Below are positions 7,545 to 10,187 of a stretch of 10,187 bases of DNA, one piece after another. A program made the position numbers and the translations under genes. The stretch covers positions 1 through 10,187 of the forward strand of contig JAJPZE010000213.1 of NCBI GenBank assembly GCA_021204565.1. Reading direction: 5' to 3'. Numbering within the stretch: the first letter of the stretch is position 1; every line of letters begins with the position of its first letter. The stretch comes from Prevotella sp. GTDB lineage: Bacteria; Bacteroidota; Bacteroidia; Bacteroidales; Bacteroidaceae. The notes under the pieces are model-generated. The model was not told where the DNA came from, did not search any database, and saw nothing but the letters and a program-made list of their open reading frames with translations.

Positions 7545-8327
7545 GTGAATATCAGGGAAGTGTTGGTTGCCCTTGAAAAGGTTGCGCCTCTGCCCTTGCA
7601 GGCCGGCTTCGATAATGCAGGCTTGCAAGTCGGGTTGACAGAGGCGCGGGTTTCAGGGGCTTTGTTGTGTTTAGACGTAACGGAGGCTGTGGTCGACGAG
7701 GCGGTCGCGACGGGCTGTAACTTGATTGTGTCGCACCATCCGCTCCTCTTTCATCCCCTTCGGCGCATATCCGAAGAGGACTATATCGGGCGTTGTGTCA
7801 TTAAAGCGATTAAGAACGATATCGCAATTATTTCGATGCATACGAACCTCGATGCCGCTCAAGGAGGGGTAAACTTTAAGATTGCCGAGCGTATTGGTTT
7901 GGTTGGCGTGCGCTTCATCGGCGAGGAGAAAGAGGCTGACGGCGTAAAAGGGAGCGACGGAGTTATGGGCGTATTGCCCGCCGCTATGGACGAAGAGGAG
8001 TTTATAATGTTGCTCAAAGAGCGGTTTAACGTTGATTGCGTTGAGACAAACGAGCCCTTGCGCCGGCAGGTAAGCAAGGTGGCGATATGCGGCGGCGCGG
8101 GTTCGTTCCTGCTCGACGAGGCAATACGCCGGGGCGCGGATGCGTTCATCACCGGCGAAATGAAGTATAACACTTTCTTCGACCACGGCGGACAAATCCT
8201 CATCGCCGTGCTCGGACATTATCAAAGCGAACAATTCACAACCGAGATATTCCGCTCCATACTCGAAGAAGCGGGCGTAAAAACAGTTACAACATCGGTC
8301 GTAACCAACCCGATAAGATATATTTAA
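7545..8327 (+). CDS. Nif3-like dinuclear metal-centre protein, short form
   Basis: This is a 260-residue protein of the Nif3/YbgI/YqfO family, which forms toroidal hexamers with a two-metal site. The cellular role is unsettled; database names such as 'GTP cyclohydrolase I type 2' are not proof of activity. Likely metal ligands are all present: the pair His64-His65 in VSHHPLLF, Asp103 in HTNLDAAQGG, and His225 with Glu229 in GHYQSEQ. Other family blocks are GFDNAGLQVG (21-30) and CGGAGSFL (182-189). Many Bacteroidota homologues are about 365 residues, with a PII/CutA-like domain inserted between the two halves. Here only a short linker near 125-150 joins them. The start is a GTG: TGA at 7533-7535 closes the frame upstream, and MNIREVLVALEKVAPLPLQ matches the family N-terminus. 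It is co-transcribed with the zinc-ribbon gene 22 bases downstream, a pairing common in bacteria. Confidence 0.93.
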   Translation: MNIREVLVALEKVAPLPLQAGFDNAGLQVGLTEARVSGALLCLDVTEAVVDEAVATGCNLIVSHHPLLFHPLRRISEEDYIGRCVIKAIKNDIAIISMHTNLDAAQGGVNFKIAERIGLVGVRFIGEEKEADGVKGSDGVMGVLPAAMDEEEFIMLLKERFNVDCVETNEPLRRQVSKVAICGGAGSFLLDEAIRRGADAFITGEMKYNTFFDHGGQILIAVLGHYQSEQFTTEIFRSILEEAGVKTVTTSVVTNPIRYI

Positions 8328-8349
8328 CACAAATAAAACATACGGACAA

Positions 8350-9189
8350 ATGGCTAAGAAAGTTGTAGAAATGACCGTCGAAGAGAAGCTTAAAGCGCTC
8401 TTCAAACTACAAACAGCGCTCTCCGGCATAGACGAGAAGCGCGCTCTGCGCGGCGAATTACCCCTCGAAGTGAAGGATCTTGAAGACGAGATTGAGGGTC
8501 TTAAGACACGTAAGGAGAAGATACAGGCGGAGATAAAGGAATATCAGGACGCCATCACGCAAAAGAAAGGCGAGATAAATATCGCGCAGACGTCGCTCGA
8601 AAAATACAAGAAACAGCTCGACGACGTGAGAAACAACCGCGAATACGACACCCTCACAAAGGAGATAGAGTATCAAACGCTCGAAGTGGAGCTGTGCAAC
8701 AAGAAAATACGTGAGGCGCAGGCGCGTATCGACGAGCGGAAAGAAGACGAAGCGAAAACCGTTGAAATGATTGACGGGCGCACACAAGACCTCGTCCTTA
8801 AACGTACCGAGCTAAACGAGATAATGCAGGAGACGCGCGAAGCCGAAGACGCTTTGAAAGAGCAGGCGCACGATCTCGAAATGAAGATAGAGCCCCGTCT
8901 GCTCTCCTCATACAAACGTATTCGCAAGAGTGCACGCAACGGTTTGGGCATCGTCTCCGTCAATCGCGACGCCTGCGGAGGGTGCTTCGCCAAGATACCG
9001 CCCCAGCGCCAGCTCGACGTGAAGATGCATAAGAAGATTATTGTATGCGAGTATTGCGGGCGAATACTTATCGACCCGGAGCTCGCCGGAGTGAAACCGG
9101 GAGCGGTTGCAGAGGAGAAACCCAAGCGCAAACGCGCAGCAACGACAAAGAAAAAAGCCGCCGTAAAGCCAAAGGAAGAGGCGAAATAA
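8350..9189 (+). CDS. Coiled-coil C4-type zinc-ribbon protein
   Basis: This is a 279-residue predicted cytosolic protein of the CT398/HP0958-like family: a long N-terminal antiparallel coiled coil followed by a small zinc ribbon. Residues of about 10-185 are rich in Glu, Lys, Leu and Ala with heptad-like spacing, broken near the conserved NNREYDTLTKEIE (95-107). The ribbon uses Cys209/Cys212 (CGGC) and Cys233/Cys236 (CEYC), flanked by the family sequence IPPQRQLD. The last 23 residues are a lysine/alanine-rich tail (KPKRKRAATTKKKAA), typical of nucleic-acid or acidic-partner contact. Homologues bind sigma-54 in Chlamydia and Helicobacter, where they affect flagella or transcription; whether that holds here is unknown. 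The ATG starts MAKKVVEMTVEEKLKAL, as in Bacteroides. It is the second gene of the nif3 operon and no promoter is seen in the 22-base gap. Confidence 0.92.
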   Translation: MAKKVVEMTVEEKLKALFKLQTALSGIDEKRALRGELPLEVKDLEDEIEGLKTRKEKIQAEIKEYQDAITQKKGEINIAQTSLEKYKKQLDDVRNNREYDTLTKEIEYQTLEVELCNKKIREAQARIDERKEDEAKTVEMIDGRTQDLVLKRTELNEIMQETREAEDALKEQAHDLEMKIEPRLLSSYKRIRKSARNGLGIVSVNRDACGGCFAKIPPQRQLDVKMHKKIIVCEYCGRILIDPELAGVKPGAVAEEKPKRKRAATTKKKAAVKPKEEAK

Positions 9190-9206
9190 GCCCCGTATAT
9201 ATATCG

Positions 9207-9262
9207 GGAGACGCAAAGGACAGTTCGGACGATGCCTCGTCCGAACTGTCCTTTGCGTCTCC
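9207..9262. repeat. Perfect 26-bp inverted repeat with 4-bp loop
   Basis: The arms 9207-9232 and 9237-9262 are exact reverse complements over all 26 positions, separated by TGCC. The left arm starts GGAGACGCAAAGG and the right arm ends CCTTTGCGTCTCC. It begins 17 bases after the zinc-ribbon stop, so it may end the nif3-zinc ribbon transcript, yet no T-tract follows (ATGAACCAGC). The same helix would form in RNA from either strand. I see no target-site duplication or coding sense around it. The short ORFs across it, reading SSELSFASP on both strands, are a by-product of the symmetry. Confidence 0.95.
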
Positions 9263-9329
9263 ATGAACCAGCTCCATGCCGACCCGTTTATGCCCCGTAA
9301 TCAGCTCATTTGCTCGGTTCGATGATTGC

Positions 9330-9455
9330 TAAAGCGGCGCTTTTAGAATGTAAAAGCGGCGCTTTTAGAATGTAAGAGCGGCGGTTTTAGAGTGTAAGAG
9401 CGGCGGTTTTAAGTTGTAAAAGCGGCGCTTTTAGAATGTAAGAGCGACGGTTTAG
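9330..9455. repeat. 22-bp tandem repeat array, 5 full copies plus a decayed sixth
   Basis: The units are 9330-9351, 9352-9373, 9374-9395, 9396-9417 and 9418-9439, followed by a degenerate piece at 9440-9455. Each full unit has the core AAAAGCGGCGCTTTT followed by AGAATGT. Units 2 and 5 are identical and unit 1 differs from them at one base, while units 3 and 4 share the variant AAGAGCGGCGGTTTT. Spacing is exactly 22 bases throughout, which is not a multiple of three, so coding is unlikely. Each core is a dyad (AAAAGC-ggc-GCTTTT), and the junctions form a second dyad (CGCTTTTA-gaatg-TAAAAGCG). Confidence 0.95.
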
Positions 9456-9543
9456 CGGTGCGGGAAGTATGTAATGAGGGGATATAAGGAGTGGAGCGGG
9501 GGCGCGTGGAGTGCTTGGAGAGGTTGGCAAACGATAACGACGA
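9456..9543 (+). other. G-rich intergenic stretch without recognised content
   Basis: Between the repeat array and the terminator of the minus-strand gene, the plus strand is strongly enriched in G over C. It includes GAGGGG near 9476-9481 and AGCGGGGGCG near 9497-9506. I find no gene, RNA gene, promoter motif or convincing hairpin in it. It may be decayed sequence or the 3' side of the repeat insertion. Confidence 0.4.
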
Positions 9544-9607
9544 AGACGCCCGGCAAGAACAGTTGACGCGCTTCGTTGTGGCGCGGAACCGGTTTTGCCG
9601 GGCGTCT
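9544..9607 (-). terminator. Terminator of the DUF3127 gene
   Basis: AGACGCCCGGCAA (9544-9556) pairs over 13 bases with TTGCCGGGCGTCT (9595-9607). The 38-base interior can form a second stem, CGCGC (9567-9571) with GCGCG (9581-9585). On the minus strand the stem lies 23 bases past the stop of the DUF3127 gene and is followed by TCGTCGTTATCGTTT, which is T-rich. It is read as a Rho-independent terminator for that gene and may also block read-through from the plus strand. Confidence 0.75.
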
Positions 9608-9630
9608 CCGATGTTGTAAAAGAGAGGTTT

Positions 9631-10035
9631 TTAGAACGGCAGGTCGTCGATATTATCCTCTTCCGGAGCGGGCGGGAAAGGAGCTGCGCCGGGAGCCGGC
9701 GCAGCGGGTGCGGTGTTTTGCGTCGGAGCGACATATGGTGCGGCACCTGTTCCGGCGATACTTGCCGGGTCGACAAGACGGACATCATATGCGCGGATAC
9801 TGTTGAACCAACGCCCGTTATATTCGCGTGCGTCGACGTCAAACGACACGTTTACCTCTTGTCCGACTTTGATATTGAAACGTTGGAGACGGTCTTGACC
9901 GAATACGGAGAACATCATTTTGCGGGGATAAGTGTCGTGCGTCTCCACCACGAACTCCTGCAAGACCCATTCGCCGCGTGCGCTTACGCCCTTTCTTTCG
10001 GGCAGGGCGACGATTATTTTTCCTTGTAGATCCAT
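9631..10035 (-). CDS. DUF3127 protein, SSB-like with acidic C-terminal tip
   Basis: This is a 134-residue protein of the DUF3127 family found in Bacteroidota. Residues 1-88 form a compact beta-rich domain: MDLQGKIIVALPERKGVSARGEW, then FVVETHDTYPRKMMFSVFG, then FNIKVGQEVNVSFDVDAREYNGRWF (blocks at about 1-23, 28-46 and 53-77). The pattern fits a single OB fold, as in replication single-strand-binding proteins, though sequence alone does not prove it. Residues 89-122 are an Ala/Pro-rich linker, and the end is EEDNIDDLPF, which closely resembles the DDDIPF tip by which SSB recruits partners. It probably binds single-stranded nucleic acid, but the family function is not established. The ATG at 10033-10035 gives the usual MDLQGKII start. 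It is transcribed alone from the promoter at 10107-10114, convergent with the zinc-ribbon gene. Confidence 0.9.
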   Translation of the reverse strand: MDLQGKIIVALPERKGVSARGEWVLQEFVVETHDTYPRKMMFSVFGQDRLQRFNIKVGQEVNVSFDVDAREYNGRWFNSIRAYDVRLVDPASIAGTGAAPYVAPTQNTAPAAPAPGAAPFPPAPEEDNIDDLPF

Positions 10036-10106
10036 TTGTTGTAAGTATATGTTTTGTGAAGTTGTTTGTCAGTTAATGCCGGGCGCGGAATACTCTCGTG
10101 CGGTTG

Positions 10107-10114
10107 CAAAGGTA
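10107..10114 (-). promoter_or_regulatory. Bacteroidota -7 promoter element for the DUF3127 gene
   Basis: On the minus strand the sequence is TACCTTTG, an exact TAnnTTTG match. It would start transcription near 10100 and leave a leader of about 65 bases before the ATG at 10035. The -33 position holds a pyrimidine run (CCCTTTTTATCC) and not a clean TTTG, so the promoter is likely but not ideal. Confidence 0.5.
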
Positions 10115-10187
10115 GGTAAGAAAAGGATAAAAAGGGCACTCGGCGTGCAACTTTTTCTTATATCATTTGCCCCGATGAAGATAAAGA

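Noticed and set aside
7671..8429. 252-codon minus-strand ORF opposite the Nif3 gene
   Set aside because: It is antisense to a conserved gene with intact metal ligands and resembles no family. High-GC codon third positions often leave such frames open.
9045..9277. Overlapping short ORFs on both strands (73 and 69 codons) across the palindrome
   Set aside because: They read the zinc-ribbon gene out of frame and then the inverted repeat. The shared SSELSFASP peptide follows automatically from perfect symmetry.
9330..9455. CRISPR array
   Set aside because: The copies are directly adjacent with a fixed 22-base period and no unique spacers, and no cas gene is present.
9476..9510. G-quadruplex in the G-rich stretch
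   Set aside because: Only two runs of four or more G occur, with GG pairs between, so at best a weak two-tier structure is possible.
9387..9842. 151-codon minus-strand ORF through the repeat array into the DUF3127 region
   Set aside because: It overlaps the recognisable DUF3127 gene in another frame, crosses a terminator hairpin and has Arg/Ser/Thr/Pro-rich shadow composition.
10175..10187. Possible start of a plus-strand gene (ATG AAG ATA AAG) at the right edge
   Set aside because: Only four codons are visible. A TATCATTTG sequence 12 bases upstream resembles a -7 element but has one extra base, so there is too little to call.

Overview
The window looks like chromosomal DNA from a member of the Bacteroidales (Bacteroidota). 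The case rests on three things. The proteins resemble Bacteroides-type families as I remember them: a SusE/SusF glycan-binding protein, an 811-residue aspartokinase-homoserine dehydrogenase fusion, a 683-residue HtpG and a DUF3127 protein. Start codons are preceded by AT-rich sequence without clear Shine-Dalgarno motifs. Several genes also have a TAnnTTTG -7 element, the hallmark of the Bacteroidota housekeeping sigma factor. No database search was possible, so a finer taxonomic call is not supported.

Layout: (1) 1-991, + strand: the C-terminal part of a SusE/SusF-like surface glycan-binding protein, entering from the left edge, with an in-frame stop at 20-22 that suggests a frameshift or edge error. 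A strong, probably bidirectional terminator (1021-1057) follows. (2) 1077-2660, - strand: a COG2509-type FAD-dependent dehydrogenase of unknown substrate. Its 110-bp upstream gap holds divergent promoters. (3) 2771-5206, +: bifunctional aspartokinase/homoserine dehydrogenase (thrA), which catalyses two steps of threonine/methionine synthesis. No thrB or thrC is adjacent. (4) 5319-7370, +: the Hsp90 chaperone htpG, with hairpins before and after it. (5) 7545-8327 and 8350-9189, +: a two-gene operon of a Nif3-family dinuclear-metal protein and a coiled-coil C4 zinc-ribbon protein, read from a near-consensus promoter at 7478-7508. (6) 9190-9630: a 441-bp gap between convergent genes. It holds a perfect 26-bp inverted repeat, a 22-bp tandem repeat array with nested dyads, a G-rich stretch with no recognised content, and a terminator serving the - strand. 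(7) 9631-10035, -: a DUF3127 protein with an SSB-like acidic tip, preceded by its promoter. Nothing further can be assigned up to the right edge.

The genes are mostly conserved housekeeping functions (amino-acid synthesis, protein folding, metal-dependent and probable nucleic-acid-associated proteins) in short independent units, each separated by hairpins and its own promoter. I see no CRISPR array, transposase, phage gene, toxin-antitoxin pair or defence system. The most unusual DNA is the non-coding structure at 9207-9455, not a new protein system.
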